Positions 16,725 through 25,750 of a stretch of DNA of 64,000 bases are shown here, one piece after another; the stretch's first letter is position 1, and each line of letters begins with the position of its first letter. Source of the stretch: Lactobacillus sp. HBUAS51381 (GTDB lineage: Bacteria > Bacillota > Bacilli > Lactobacillales > Lactobacillaceae). The notes beneath the pieces were generated by a model, which did not search any database, had not been told where the DNA came from, and was given only the letters and a program-made list of their open reading frames with translations. The position numbers and the translations under genes were made by a program. Location: assembly GCF_012641095.1 (NCBI RefSeq), contig NZ_JAAVSC010000007.1, positions 1 to 64,000 on the forward strand, in the 5' to 3' direction.

Positions 16725-17639
16725 CTAAAACCAAGTGCCCGCAACAAACAGCAACGGGTACGCAACAAAGAAGATGGACGCACTCTTTACCGTCGTCATA
16801 AAGGTTTTCTGCTTGTCCTGTACCTTGAAGAAGGGCCGCATACCCCACCACATCGCCGGTAGTAATAGCACGGTATACCCGGTACTCCAAGGCGCAATTT
16901 TTAAAATCACATTGACTAGCGGCCACAGGCTCCCCATAACGAGAAAGGACTGAATTAATCTGACGGCGCCTGCCTGTCCTAGGTAATAGGCTAACGTATA
17001 TCGTTGGTTACGGATATCCTCTTCACGATCGGCCGTATTGTTGGCCAATTGTAACGTAAAGAAGATCAGCGTTAATGGCAGGCACAGCAAGAAAGTGATC
17101 CCTACCGTGGACCAAGTTAACGGCCGTTGCCCATACGTTGAGACCACGACGCAAGTCAGCTGAATCAGAAAGGCAATTGAGAGGGCCACCACCGTTTCAC
17201 AGAATGGCGTCGCATTAATCGGTCGAGGCCCAGCCGTATAGAAGATACCAATAACGTAACCCAACGCCCCCAGTAGAAGAACCAGCCACCCCGTTCGTGA
17301 GACTAGCCAGATCCCTGGCAAAAGAGCTAGAACGTACAGTCCGATCGCCAGGCGACCCACGCCCTTCACAGGTAAGTTCAGACGTCCCAATGGATTGGTC
17401 TTTTGGGCGTAATCCACCCGATCCCGGGCGTGCAGATAATCATAGTAGTTGTCCGAGACATTTACAGCCAGGTCAAAGATAAAAACCGTCACTAGACACA
17501 AGCCAACATTCAGCCAGTTAACCACGCCCAAGTGAAACTGTGCAATTGCCACGCCTAGGACGAACCACATGATATTTAAAGGTGCTGTGTAAATCTCCGT
17601 TAGCTCATAGAACACCGGCCACGTTAACCATCGTTGCAT
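16725..17639 (-). CDS. UbiA-family prenyltransferase (MenA-like)
   Basis: 304 residues with eight or nine hydrophobic helices. Both aspartate-rich motifs of the superfamily are visible: NVSDNYYDYLHARD (about 61-74) and NNTADREED (about 197-205). These bind prenyl diphosphate through magnesium. MenA transfers the prenyl chain to 1,4-dihydroxy-2-naphthoate in menaquinone synthesis; many lactobacilli hold only part of that pathway and no other men gene is in the window, so the acceptor is uncertain. Upstream of it on the same strand is a MazG-like gene, 26 bp away. Confidence 0.85.
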   Translation of the reverse strand: MQRWLTWPVFYELTEIYTAPLNIMWFVLGVAIAQFHLGVVNWLNVGLCLVTVFIFDLAVNVSDNYYDYLHARDRVDYAQKTNPLGRLNLPVKGVGRLAIGLYVLALLPGIWLVSRTGWLVLLLGALGYVIGIFYTAGPRPINATPFCETVVALSIAFLIQLTCVVVSTYGQRPLTWSTVGITFLLCLPLTLIFFTLQLANNTADREEDIRNQRYTLAYYLGQAGAVRLIQSFLVMGSLWPLVNVILKIAPWSTGYTVLLLPAMWWGMRPFFKVQDKQKTFMTTVKSASIFFVAYPLLFVAGTWF

Positions 17640-17665
17640 TAAGAACTCCCCCGCTCATGTTAAAG

Positions 17666-17998
17666 TTAAACCGTCTGTTCAGCGTCCGCAAAACGCCGCA
17701 TTAATTTTTCTTCACTCGCTCGCAGAAGCGCCTGGGCGTCCACATCGTACAGACTACTGATGACGAGAATCTGATCCAAGGCGTCGGCTAGCTCTTCCTT
17801 GAGATTAGCCTGCAACTCCGCAGCCGTCGCTGGTTGTTCACCAGGATGATCTCGACCAATCTCAAATGCTCGAATGGCTCGCGCCACTTCCCCCGTCTCT
17901 TCGGTTAGAAAATTCAGATGGACGAATGGTGAATACTGATACCACTGACGCTGCTTGTAAAAATTAACCAGCCACTGCTGGTGATCCGTAATCGTCAC
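17666..17998 (-). CDS. MazG-like nucleotide pyrophosphohydrolase
   Basis: 110 residues. Single MazG-type helical domain with the metal-binding motif LTEETGEVARA (EExxE) and the second acidic motif KEELADALDQ. Such enzymes hydrolyse (d)NTPs to monophosphate and pyrophosphate, often as house cleaning. The start is the GTG after AGGAGGG, six bases away; the frame upstream is longer but lacks a ribosome site. It heads a two-gene unit with the prenyltransferase. Confidence 0.8.
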   Translation of the reverse strand: MTITDHQQWLVNFYKQRQWYQYSPFVHLNFLTEETGEVARAIRAFEIGRDHPGEQPATAAELQANLKEELADALDQILVISSLYDVDAQALLRASEEKLMRRFADAEQTV

Positions 17999-18143
17999 TT
18001 GATGCCCTCCTTTAGGTCCGTCTTTAACTTTAGCAAATTTGACCGCATTCACCAAAACACTCGTCTTACAAATTTAGTTATGACGCGTGAGTTTCAATCG
18101 TGGCAAGCGTTACGATCCCGGCCACAAAATGAAACCATTCCCA

Positions 18144-18989
18144 CTAGGCTGACGGCTTCCGAGCGACCAAAGCAAACGTTAACGGAATTTGTGGCGCCCC
18201 TTCTGGTAGTTCGTACCACCCATCACGTTGGATGAGATCGGGCAAGGCTGGCCATTCGGTTCGCGGATATTCACCCAAGAACTCAACAGTTAAGCCTGCC
18301 GCCAATAATGCCGTCATGAGCTCCTGAAAGTCGTGGTTCCAGTTATGGTTCACCGTGTGCTGAATTTTATGTTCGGAATGATCCGTATATGAACTGTCCT
18401 GCTCGTAAGTTAACGCACCATCGTTAAAGTAGTCCGCATGCACGATAAACGATTCAAAATCTAGTGCATTTAAGAAGGGGTGGTCATCGCGAATCATGAA
18501 TGTCCCGCCCGCCTTAAGCAGCGCCGCAATCGACTGTGCCCAACTCGTGAGTTCCGGCAACCAGGTGATGGTACCCATACTGGTGACGACCACATCGAAC
18601 TGGGTCTGAATCTTCTGACTGGCGAACCGGGCGTCACCTTGAACGTACGTGATGGGCGCGTCTGCACGTCGAGCAATCTCACGCGCATCGACTAGCGATT
18701 GGGGCGAGAAATCCAGTCCCGTTACCTGAGTTGCTCCAAGCCGTTGCCACGACAGCGTGTCGGTACCGATGTGACACTGTAAATGTAATAGGCTCAAATT
18801 AGCCACCGTCTGCTGTGGCAGCCATGGTTTCAGCACCGCAAAATCGTGTTGAACCGTCGTCGTAATCTGATGTGGATCGGCAACCAGCTGATCGACACCA
18901 TAAAAATCCGAGGCCATATGTACTTTGGCCCGATCGTCCCAATTCTTCTGATTGTCAGTTAGTTCTGAATGATAGTCTGCTTCACTCAT
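18144..18989 (-). CDS. Class I SAM-dependent methyltransferase
   Basis: 281 residues. Motif I is variant (LLHLQCHIGTDTLSW) followed by GATQVTGLDFSPQSL with the acidic ribose-binding residue, and motif IV-like DVVVTSMGTITWLPE. The long C-terminal region after IRDDHPFLNALDFE would hold the substrate. The substrate is unknown. Start chosen at the ATG preceded by GGGAGG. Single gene. Confidence 0.85.
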   Translation of the reverse strand: MSEADYHSELTDNQKNWDDRAKVHMASDFYGVDQLVADPHQITTTVQHDFAVLKPWLPQQTVANLSLLHLQCHIGTDTLSWQRLGATQVTGLDFSPQSLVDAREIARRADAPITYVQGDARFASQKIQTQFDVVVTSMGTITWLPELTSWAQSIAALLKAGGTFMIRDDHPFLNALDFESFIVHADYFNDGALTYEQDSSYTDHSEHKIQHTVNHNWNHDFQELMTALLAAGLTVEFLGEYPRTEWPALPDLIQRDGWYELPEGAPQIPLTFALVARKPSA

Positions 18990-19228
18990 TGACAACGCCT
19001 CCCGTTTTAATGATGTGCCTAGCATAGCATACGGCCAGGTGGGCGGCAACGCCATCCGCAAACGTCCCGAAAATGTGATCTTTTTGGGGCGAAGACCTTA
19101 TGAATTTGCTAAAGGCCCAAAGAAACCTTAAAACCACCGCCAGAATGCCCACAGCTAGTCAATTGTGCGTTAGTCTAGAAACATGTTGAACGACTGTTTA
19201 AGCTATCGTATCTTACGGAGGTGATTCG

Positions 19229-19744
19229 ATGCGCTGGGAACCCTTATTAATTATCTTACTCATGGCCTGCTTAAGTGGCCTACTCATCGTCACGACCATG
19301 CGTAAACACCGGTGGTTTGCATTGTTAACCTTGGCTTATCTGACCGGATTAGCTGCGATCCTATTTACGCCAATCTCATTCTCAGGTACCGACATCTATA
19401 TCATGCCGGCGGGCTTTGGCCGTGTGAACCTCACACAATTAGATGTTTTGAATCTCGGTTTTGCGGAAAATATTTTACTGACACTGCCCTTGGGTCTGCT
19501 CCTAAAATGGTTAGTTCCAAAGATGTCACTGCTTGGCGTTGGCGCATTTGGCCTCTTCGCTGGTAGCAGTATCGAAACCATGCAGTACATCCTCTCCCAA
19601 CATTGGCTGATCAATCGCAGTAGCGATATTAATGACGTTTTAGCCAACGCCCTGGGTATTCTTATCGGCGGTGCCGCCGTAGCCGTATACTACCGCCTAC
19701 GCGTCACTCACCGCCGACAACGGCAACAGCACGCTGTGGCCTAA
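19229..19744 (+). CDS. VanZ-family membrane protein
   Basis: 171 residues, five hydrophobic segments. The VanZ core is visible: LAAILFTPISF, NLGFAENILLTLPLGLLLKW, SSIETMQYIL, and RSSDINDVLANALGILIGG. VanZ relatives are linked to low-level teicoplanin resistance, and their catalytic role is not settled. ACGGAGGTG precedes the ATG. Monocistronic, with its own terminator. Confidence 0.88.
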   Translation: MRWEPLLIILLMACLSGLLIVTTMRKHRWFALLTLAYLTGLAAILFTPISFSGTDIYIMPAGFGRVNLTQLDVLNLGFAENILLTLPLGLLLKWLVPKMSLLGVGAFGLFAGSSIETMQYILSQHWLINRSSDINDVLANALGILIGGAAVAVYYRLRVTHRRQRQQHAVA

Positions 19745-19753
19745 GCCAAACTG

Positions 19754-19798
19754 AGCCAAGTTCTCTCCGATTGCTCGGAAGAAGGACTTGGCTTTTCT
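19754..19798 (+). terminator. vanZ terminator
   Basis: AGCCAAGT / ACTTGGCT stem with a TTTTC tail. Confidence 0.8.
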
Positions 19799-19894
19799 GA
19801 TGCTTAATTCCCCCCTACTAACTACTAATGTTTTTTCTCACAGATTTGTTGCACAGTTTCTTTCAAAACTTGATCTTATTTCCACTCTTGAAGG

Positions 19895-19931
19895 GACGAA
19901 AAAACACGTCACCCCAGCTGAGACAACGTGT
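19895..19931 (-). terminator. gtrA terminator
   Basis: Minus-strand stem ACACGT / ACGTGT extended by imperfect pairs, followed by TTTTTT. Confidence 0.7.
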
Positions 19932-19941
19932 CGATTTCACT

Positions 19942-20379
19942 TCAATCATTCATTGACGAGGTCGCTTTGGTCTTGCGAAAAACGAACCATTTACTGAAGA
20001 AGTAATTGGCCAGAACCACGACCACCTGATCGACCAACTTAGTCAGCATCTCATTTTGCGACAACAATGAGACCCCAATCCACATGATGCCTTCATCCAA
20101 AATCAACGTGACGGCCCGAACGGAGAAAAAAGTGACAATCTCCCGACCTAGCGCGCCAAACGTCGTGAAGTGCGAGTGGAATACCCAAACACGGTTAGTC
20201 AGGTACGCGAACAGTACCGATACAAACCATGCCACGGCCGTCCCAATCTGATAGTTCCAGTGCCACAGGCTAGACGTCACAAAGAAAACGACTAGGTTAA
20301 CCAACGTTGTCAATCCCCCGAAAAATAGGTAGGCAATGACACTCTTGTATTTATCATAAAGCTGTAGTAGCTGTTTCAT
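19942..20379 (-). CDS. GtrA-family membrane protein
   Basis: 145 residues with four membrane helices and the family motifs YLFFGGLTTLVNLVVFF, FAYLTNRVWVF and ANYFFSKWFVF. GtrA-like proteins help move lipid-linked sugars across the membrane for decoration of teichoic acids or polysaccharide. No glycosyltransferase lies next to it. The 292 bp upstream contain only the folT terminator. Confidence 0.87.
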   Translation of the reverse strand: MKQLLQLYDKYKSVIAYLFFGGLTTLVNLVVFFVTSSLWHWNYQIGTAVAWFVSVLFAYLTNRVWVFHSHFTTFGALGREIVTFFSVRAVTLILDEGIMWIGVSLLSQNEMLTKLVDQVVVVLANYFFSKWFVFRKTKATSSMND

Positions 20380-20624
20380 AGAAATCCTCCCCGAGATGGT
20401 CCCTCGTCAATCTTTGTTATAACTGAATTTTTAGCCTGACACAAGCGAAACCCCCGATTCAATAGAAAAAGTTAAGGGTTCAGGCATTAAACAAACTCTC
20501 CCTAGTAACGAGTTCGTGTTTAAGTTGTGGGTTAGTCGTTGTTGCGGATGTGGTGGTTTATTTGATGGTTTAAGTTAAAGTAATTTATTTAATTTAGCCT
20601 AATTCAATTCGGATAAACCCATTT

Positions 20625-20660
20625 AAAAAACACCATTCCGACGTTGCCGCCAAAATGGTG
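20625..20660 (-). terminator. folT terminator
   Basis: CACCATT / AATGGTG stem with a GC-rich loop and TTTTTT on the minus strand. Confidence 0.8.
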
Positions 20661-20671
20661 CCCCTTTTCAA

Positions 20672-21214
20672 TTAAAGTTTTAATCGTTGTTGAATCCGCG
20701 CAACCACCTGACTCTTGAAGAGCAAGTAGAGTAACACGATTTGAATTGGCGTCATAATTCCCTCTTTTAAGAGCCGTACGGGCAACAAGCCCCAGAACGG
20801 TGTCTTATACATGATCGCCACCCACAACGTGTTCAGCAGGGCATTAACCACCACTGAGATGAGCACCTGTGCGATGATCAATCGTGACCAGCTGACCGGT
20901 TGCCGATACAGGAACAAGGCATAAATCAATGATCCCAGAATCGCGGAGATCGTGAAGCCAATAAAGAACGGCCCACCCGACATCAACGTTCCAATCACGT
21001 CCACGACTGCGGCGGTCATCATCCCCCACCAGGGACCAAACAACCGGGCGATCAACGCGGCGACCAGGAACGTAAAGCTAAACTTCAAAAACGCCGGTCC
21101 CACCGAAAAACTCTTGATCACCAACTGTAGCGCCATCAATAGCCCCATCGTGACCAAACTCAACGTACTCAGCTTAGGCAGCCGAGATTCTACCGTCATC
21201 TTCAATTCAGACAT
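20672..21214 (-). CDS. folT: Folate ECF transporter substrate-binding (S) component FolT
   Basis: Up to 180 residues and six helices, with the folate S-component pattern FSFTFLVAALIARLFGPWWGMMTAAVVDVIG. It captures folate and works with a shared EcfA-EcfA'-EcfT module encoded elsewhere. The upstream tetrahydrofolate riboswitch supports folate as substrate. Start codon caution: AGGAG abuts the ATG at 21214 with no spacer. The in-frame TTG at 21205 (nine bases from AGGAG) or ATG at 21199 are better placed, so the protein may be three to five residues shorter. Confidence 0.88.
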   Translation of the reverse strand: MSELKMTVESRLPKLSTLSLVTMGLLMALQLVIKSFSVGPAFLKFSFTFLVAALIARLFGPWWGMMTAAVVDVIGTLMSGGPFFIGFTISAILGSLIYALFLYRQPVSWSRLIIAQVLISVVVNALLNTLWVAIMYKTPFWGLLPVRLLKEGIMTPIQIVLLYLLFKSQVVARIQQRLKL

Positions 21215-21222
21215 CTCCTAAG

Positions 21223-21333
21223 GGAGTTGCCACATCGCTGCGGCCAATGCGGAAATAAAATCGCGGGCCAATTGCCCTTCGTCCGGTGTTCACATTGCGT
21301 TCCACCAGCACTTGACGCTTTATTTCCTACTCC
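21223..21333 (-). ncRNA. Tetrahydrofolate (THF) riboswitch
   Basis: The folT leader folds as a THF-I aptamer: P1 GGAGU/ACUCC, P2 GGAAAUAA/UUAUUUCC continued by GCG/CGC, the conserved GCGUCAAGUG, P3 GGUG/CACC followed by GGACGAA, and UCCGCAUUGG before the P1 closing strand. A small GGGC/GCCC hairpin sits between. The P1 closing strand is three bases from the Shine-Dalgarno of folT, and CUCC-CUUA-GGAG can pair it with that sequence. Control is therefore probably translational. Confidence 0.85.
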
Positions 21334-21387
21334 GTAAATTTTAATTACAGCAACTAGCTTACCATAACCACTTAGAGGATGCACGCT

Positions 21388-22254
21388 TTATGCGCGATCA
21401 AAATCTTTTAGCCAAGCCAGCGCCAACGCCTTTTCTCCCAGATGCGTCCCGATAACCGGGCCAAAGTAGGACCGCTCGACCGGAATCTCGGGGTATTGCG
21501 TGGCAATCTTATTGGCCCACATCTGTCCACCATCGGGATCGTTGGCATCGATGACCAGCGCGCGTAGTGGATAGTCAACCTTAGCCTGGGCTTCAACGAA
21601 GAGATCTTCTACCCGTGCCAGCGCCTTCTTCCGCGAGCGGACCTTTTCGAAGGCCACAATCTCATGCGTCTCATCATCAAACGTTAGTAGTGGTTTGATC
21701 CGCAGCACACTGCCGATGAATCCCGACGCGTTAGATAGCCGGCCGCCGCGAACCAGATTTTGCAGGTCGTCGACGACGAAGTACTCCCCGATTGTTGCGC
21801 GCAAATCGTCTAAGCGGGCAATAATCTCGTCGGGATCGGCGCCCTTGGCGGCCATTCGTGAAGCCTCAATGGCCAAGTACCCCATCAATTTGACCGTGAT
21901 CTGTGAATCATAAGGAATCACCTTGATGTTTTCAATCGTTGGGGCTAACGCCTTGAGTTGGTTCACAAAGCCCGAAATGGTGCTTGCCAAGTGAATACTA
22001 ATCACCGCATCGTAGCCCTCTTCGGCTAAATGATCGTAAAGATTGATCATTTCTCCTAACGGTGGTTGCGACGTGCTCGGAAAGGACTTGGAATTCCGTA
22101 ACCGTTCGTAAAATTCACTCGTGGTAATATCAACATCTTCATCGTAGGAGCGACCATCAATGATCACCGGAATTGGGACGACGTGAATGTGATACCGCTC
22201 GACCTCTTCTGCGGACAAATAGCTGGTACTATCGGTGACCACAGCAATCTTCAT
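21388..22254 (-). CDS. DegV-family fatty-acid-binding protein
   Basis: 288 residues. N-terminal IAVVTDSTSYLSAEE, then PFPSTSQPPLGE-type segment (SFPSTSQPPLGEMINLYDHL), GYDAVISIHLASTISGF and LVRGGRLSNASGFIG, the standard DegV landmarks that hold a fatty acid with its carboxylate near the Ser/Thr pocket. In Gram-positives such FakB-type proteins can present fatty acids to a kinase for phospholipid synthesis; the kinase FakA is not in the window. GGGGG precedes the ATG. The 225 bp upstream contain nothing recognised. Confidence 0.9.
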   Translation of the reverse strand: MKIAVVTDSTSYLSAEEVERYHIHVVPIPVIIDGRSYDEDVDITTSEFYERLRNSKSFPSTSQPPLGEMINLYDHLAEEGYDAVISIHLASTISGFVNQLKALAPTIENIKVIPYDSQITVKLMGYLAIEASRMAAKGADPDEIIARLDDLRATIGEYFVVDDLQNLVRGGRLSNASGFIGSVLRIKPLLTFDDETHEIVAFEKVRSRKKALARVEDLFVEAQAKVDYPLRALVIDANDPDGGQMWANKIATQYPEIPVERSYFGPVIGTHLGEKALALAWLKDFDRA

Positions 22255-22479
22255 GTTTATACCCCCACTTTATTTATCGTTTGTTTAAACCGCTTGTCGC
22301 TGATGCGACCGCGACTGACGACAGCGACATCCCCCTAAACGCGGACACGCACTGTACCGTACTGGTGGTCACAATGACTTCGCGACCACCCATTCGGCTC
22401 GTCATTTCTAAGAAACTCGCCTCATTTCAGAGACAAATTAAGTTTCAGAAACTAGAATACCATAAATCGTGCAACACGA

Positions 22480-23727
22480 CTAGGATTTGTCCGCGGCCGT
22501 TCGGGGAATTGTTAGGAAAATAATCAACCCAACGACAAATAAAATGGACAGCGAGGCCGCCCCAATCCGTGACTGACCGGTCATTTGCGTGACCACCCCG
22601 ACCAATATGGGACCGAGAACCGCCGAAAATTTCCCCAAAATGTTGTAAAATCCAAAGAACTCACTCGACCGTTCCTTGGGCACCAACCGGCCAAAGTAGG
22701 ACCGCGATAGCGCCTGAATTCCTCCCTGGCTGGTCCCGACCAGCACAGCTAAGATCCAAAAGTCAGTCGTCGTTTTGAGGTTTAACGCATCCAGACAGAT
22801 AAGCAGATAAACCACAATGGCGATCAAAATTCCCGTCCGCGTACTGGTCTTTCCCGCCAGCCAGCCATAGAAGATGGAGAACGGAAAGGCCACCAGTTGG
22901 ACGACCAGTAGGACCATGATTAAGGTCGTACTGTTAATCCCGATATCTAAGCCGATCGAGGTCGCCATGGTAAAGATGGTATCGACCCCATCGATGTAGC
23001 AGAAGTACGCGATTAAGAACCAGGCCAGATATTTGTGTTGCCGTAAATGGCGAATGGTCTGCCACACGCGGTGCCAACTCTGACGGAGCGGCGCTTTAGT
23101 CGCATCCAAGGCGTGGCGTTGATGAACGTGCCGTTGGAAGGGAATGTAGAAGATCACCCACCACAGCGCGGCTAGGGCAAAGCCCCACCGTGCCACGCCC
23201 AGGCTGGTCAACTGACCGAACCCGTTCGTGAATTCCAAGACCATGAAGAGGACGAAGGCAATCACGCCGCCCAGGTAACCGAAACCGTAACCGACACTCG
23301 ACAACCGGTCCATTTGCCGGTCATCACTCACATCGGTCAGGAAGCTGTCGTAGAAGAGATTACCGCCCGAATAACCGAGAATCGAGAGAATGTAGATGAC
23401 TAACAACCATTGCCACTGCGAAGACGGCAATAGCGCAAGGCCCAGGGTCATCACCATCCCCAGGCTAGCAAACCCGGTGAGTAGGCGTTTCTTATACCCG
23501 CGATAGTCCGCCAGTGCGCCTAGAAACGGGGCCAAGATGGCCACCAGTAGTGTCCCAAAGCTATTGGCATAGCCCCAGTAGGCCGTCGCATTAGCCGCGG
23601 CAACACCACTACTCTGCGCAACACCCTTGAAGTAAATCGGAAGAACCGCCGTCGTCACGATAATGCCGTAACCGGAATTGGCCCAATCGTAGAAGACCCA
23701 ACTCCACTGTTCTTTAGTCAGCTTCAT
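22480..23727 (-). CDS. MFS transporter of the UMF1 (Atg22-like) family
   Basis: 415 residues, about 12 helices. N-terminal WSWVFYDWANSGYGIIVTTAVLP and the central GGNLFYDSFLTDVSDDRQMDRLSSVGYGFGYLGGV identify the UMF1 group; Atg22 relatives in yeast export amino acids from the vacuole. The C-terminal half has GTSQGGIQALSRSYFGRLVPKERSSEFFG. Overlaps the preceding phosphodiesterase gene by four bases (ATGA), so the two are co-translated. Confidence 0.88.
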   Translation of the reverse strand: MKLTKEQWSWVFYDWANSGYGIIVTTAVLPIYFKGVAQSSGVAAANATAYWGYANSFGTLLVAILAPFLGALADYRGYKKRLLTGFASLGMVMTLGLALLPSSQWQWLLVIYILSILGYSGGNLFYDSFLTDVSDDRQMDRLSSVGYGFGYLGGVIAFVLFMVLEFTNGFGQLTSLGVARWGFALAALWWVIFYIPFQRHVHQRHALDATKAPLRQSWHRVWQTIRHLRQHKYLAWFLIAYFCYIDGVDTIFTMATSIGLDIGINSTTLIMVLLVVQLVAFPFSIFYGWLAGKTSTRTGILIAIVVYLLICLDALNLKTTTDFWILAVLVGTSQGGIQALSRSYFGRLVPKERSSEFFGFYNILGKFSAVLGPILVGVVTQMTGQSRIGAASLSILFVVGLIIFLTIPRTAADKS

Positions 23728-25025
23728 CGACTCTCCTCCTTAAACGCCGCCGTGAGGGCGTGTCCCGGAAGCGGTTCTGGAAATTGAACGCCCAGTAGCT
23801 GCGCAAAGGTTGGCGCCTCATCAATTAGCCGTGCATCTTCAATGGTCTGATTCGGCTTAATGGCCGGGCCGTTTAACACGAGGGTGGTGAAGTAGTCAGG
23901 CTTGTCGGGATCATAACCGTGGACCCCATAATACCGGTCGGGTTGTCCCAGGCTATCCGGATCAACGGCTTCAACCACCGCCGGCCGCTGAACCTCATCG
24001 GTAAAGTAATAGCCCGCCTGTGCTTCAACCATAAACTGGCAGTGCGGATCGGCGCCGCGTTTGGCCGCAGCCGCCCCCGTAATCACCTGCGCGACCCCGG
24101 GCGTCTGGGCCAGCACTTGCCGCAACGTCTTAACATCCGCAAACTTACGCGTGTAAATGTAGGTACTCCCATCACAGGACTTGGCCCACACGTGCCAATC
24201 GTTTTTGACGGTGCCGTTAGCCGTGGGCGTTAACCAGCCCCGTTCGGCAAAGGCCTGGTTCAAATGAATCATGTGATCCACATTGATCTGATAGTGGTCT
24301 CCCAACACGGCAAAGTTCGTCGTCGCAAAGGTTCCCGCCGCAATCGTCGCATCAATGAGCCGGCCAACGCGCGCGTCCAATCGTTTCAACGCCGCCATGG
24401 CTTCCGTGGAGCGAACGCCGTACCGATGACGCATGCTGTCCATATCGACCAGATGGATCAACGTCAACATCGGCTTTTTGTGAACAATGGTATCCACCGC
24501 ACAAGCCGTGATGAAGTCATCCAGTTCGGGCTGCTGAATCCCCCGCCGCAGATGCCCATACTTCTGGTTCATTCGGAGCAAGAAAGCCGGACTGCTGGCC
24601 TTTAACGAGACCAGTACCTGATTGGTCCAGATACGGTTAGGAAAAATTTCCGCCAGATTATATGTAATCTTGCTTCCGGCCGTCACGGGCCAGAGGAAGG
24701 CCGCGGTCTTTTGATGCCGCTGACGCACCAAGTCATACAGCGTGGGGACCTTAACCGCTCGCTGGTACCAGTACCAGTCGGGAGATCGCCGCTGGGGCTG
24801 TTTCTTGGTATTGTTGACAATCCCATGAACCGCCGGATACTGCCCCGTAATAATCGTGGTGTGGGAGGGGTAAGTCAACGTGGGATAAATTCCCCGTACC
24901 CGACGAACCCGTGTCCCGGTGACCACCAATCGCCGTAGATTCGGCAGGTCCTCGAGATGTTCATCCAAGTCCCGACTACCCATTGCATCTAACGAAATCA
25001 CAACTAATCTCTGCTGAATAATCAC
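23724..25025 (-). CDS. Nucleotide pyrophosphatase/phosphodiesterase-like protein (alkaline phosphatase superfamily)
   Basis: 433 residues, no signal peptide, so probably cytoplasmic. Metal ligand in VVISLDAMG, the nucleophile Thr in YPTLTYPSHTTIITGQYPAVHGI as in NPP enzymes, further metal ligands in LVDMDSMRHRYG and AVLGDHYQ, and the closing His in YGVHGYDPDKPDY. Family members hydrolyse nucleotide or phospholipid diesters. The start is GTG after AAGGAG. Middle gene of a MarR / phosphodiesterase / UMF1 unit. Confidence 0.87.
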   Translation of the reverse strand: MIIQQRLVVISLDAMGSRDLDEHLEDLPNLRRLVVTGTRVRRVRGIYPTLTYPSHTTIITGQYPAVHGIVNNTKKQPQRRSPDWYWYQRAVKVPTLYDLVRQRHQKTAAFLWPVTAGSKITYNLAEIFPNRIWTNQVLVSLKASSPAFLLRMNQKYGHLRRGIQQPELDDFITACAVDTIVHKKPMLTLIHLVDMDSMRHRYGVRSTEAMAALKRLDARVGRLIDATIAAGTFATTNFAVLGDHYQINVDHMIHLNQAFAERGWLTPTANGTVKNDWHVWAKSCDGSTYIYTRKFADVKTLRQVLAQTPGVAQVITGAAAAKRGADPHCQFMVEAQAGYYFTDEVQRPAVVEAVDPDSLGQPDRYYGVHGYDPDKPDYFTTLVLNGPAIKPNQTIEDARLIDEAPTFAQLLGVQFPEPLPGHALTAAFKEESR

Positions 25026-25048
25026 TCACTCCTTATGCTTAAACGCCC

Positions 25049-25480
25049 TTATGGTTCCTTTACGGTGCGTTGCCGGTCCATACTCTTATCGAGCCGGTTT
25101 AATAGTATTTGTAATAAATTGCGTTCGTCGGTTGACCAATGCTCAAAGACATCATCGGATAACGCCTCAAAAGCCGAGTTGATGGTCGCCGCCGTTTCGG
25201 TGCCATTGTCAGTTATTGTATATACCAACTGACGTTTGTCCCGTCCAATCGCTTGCTTTGTGACCATGTCTTTGGCCACCAACCCCTTGAGTTGGCGACT
25301 CAGTGTCGATGTATCCAACTTGGTCTTCTGGGCAAGAATTTCTTGGGTATTCTCACCACCACCAATATGGTCAAGTAATTGCCACTCAGACACGGTCAGA
25401 TGGTGTTGCTTGGTCATCCGTTGCAGCAACGTCTGTTGTACTTTATTGATGGCCATTAACGCCGCTAAACTGGATTTCAT
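25049..25480 (-). CDS. MarR-family transcriptional regulator
   Basis: 143 residues. Winged helix with TVSEWQLLDHIGGG, LAQKTKLDTSTLSRQLKGLVAKDMVTK and the wing RDKRQLVYTITDNG. First gene of the unit with the phosphodiesterase and UMF1 transporter (23 bp gap); it probably autoregulates. AAAGGAG precedes the ATG. Confidence 0.9.
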   Translation of the reverse strand: MKSSLAALMAINKVQQTLLQRMTKQHHLTVSEWQLLDHIGGGENTQEILAQKTKLDTSTLSRQLKGLVAKDMVTKQAIGRDKRQLVYTITDNGTETAATINSAFEALSDDVFEHWSTDERNLLQILLNRLDKSMDRQRTVKEP

Positions 25481-25503
25481 TTGCCCTCACTCCTTTTGAT
25501 TGT

Positions 25504-25533
25504 ATTGTACAACGATTTGGTTGTTTATCACAA
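25504..25533 (-). promoter_or_regulatory. marR operon promoter with TTGTACAA dyad
   Basis: TTGTGA - 18 bp - TACAAT on the minus strand. The 8-bp palindrome TTGTACAA overlaps the -10 box and is a candidate MarR operator. Confidence 0.6.
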
Positions 25534-25587
25534 GTCAATTTGATGACAAGTTTTAGCGGGATTCGGTTGAATTCCAAGGAAACATCT

Positions 25588-25616
25588 TTGCACTTCCGTC
25601 AATAGGCCGGTATACT
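25588..25616 (+). promoter_or_regulatory. rqcH promoter
   Basis: TTGCAC - 17 bp - TATACT, about 135 bp upstream of the start codon. The leader has GTTGC/GCAAC pairing potential. Confidence 0.6.
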
Positions 25617-25750
25617 TTAAGTTGTGTCGTTTTTAACGGTAAAAATTGTGCGTGTTGCTAGCGGTGAATGCCCCCGTCGGCCGCGCAACTGTTAATCTGA
25701 GCATTTCCTCATCAACTTATAAAAATCAAGTTTAGAAAGGTGTTGTTTTT

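Noticed and set aside
22255-22479. Small plus-strand gene between DegV and the UMF1 transporter
   Set aside because: The frame lacks a ribosome site and enters the transporter gene antisense; nothing protein-like was seen.
24264-24938. Plus-strand frames opposite the phosphodiesterase gene
   Set aside because: Shadows of a well-conserved enzyme; composition is Arg/His/Pro-rich as expected for antisense of this gene.
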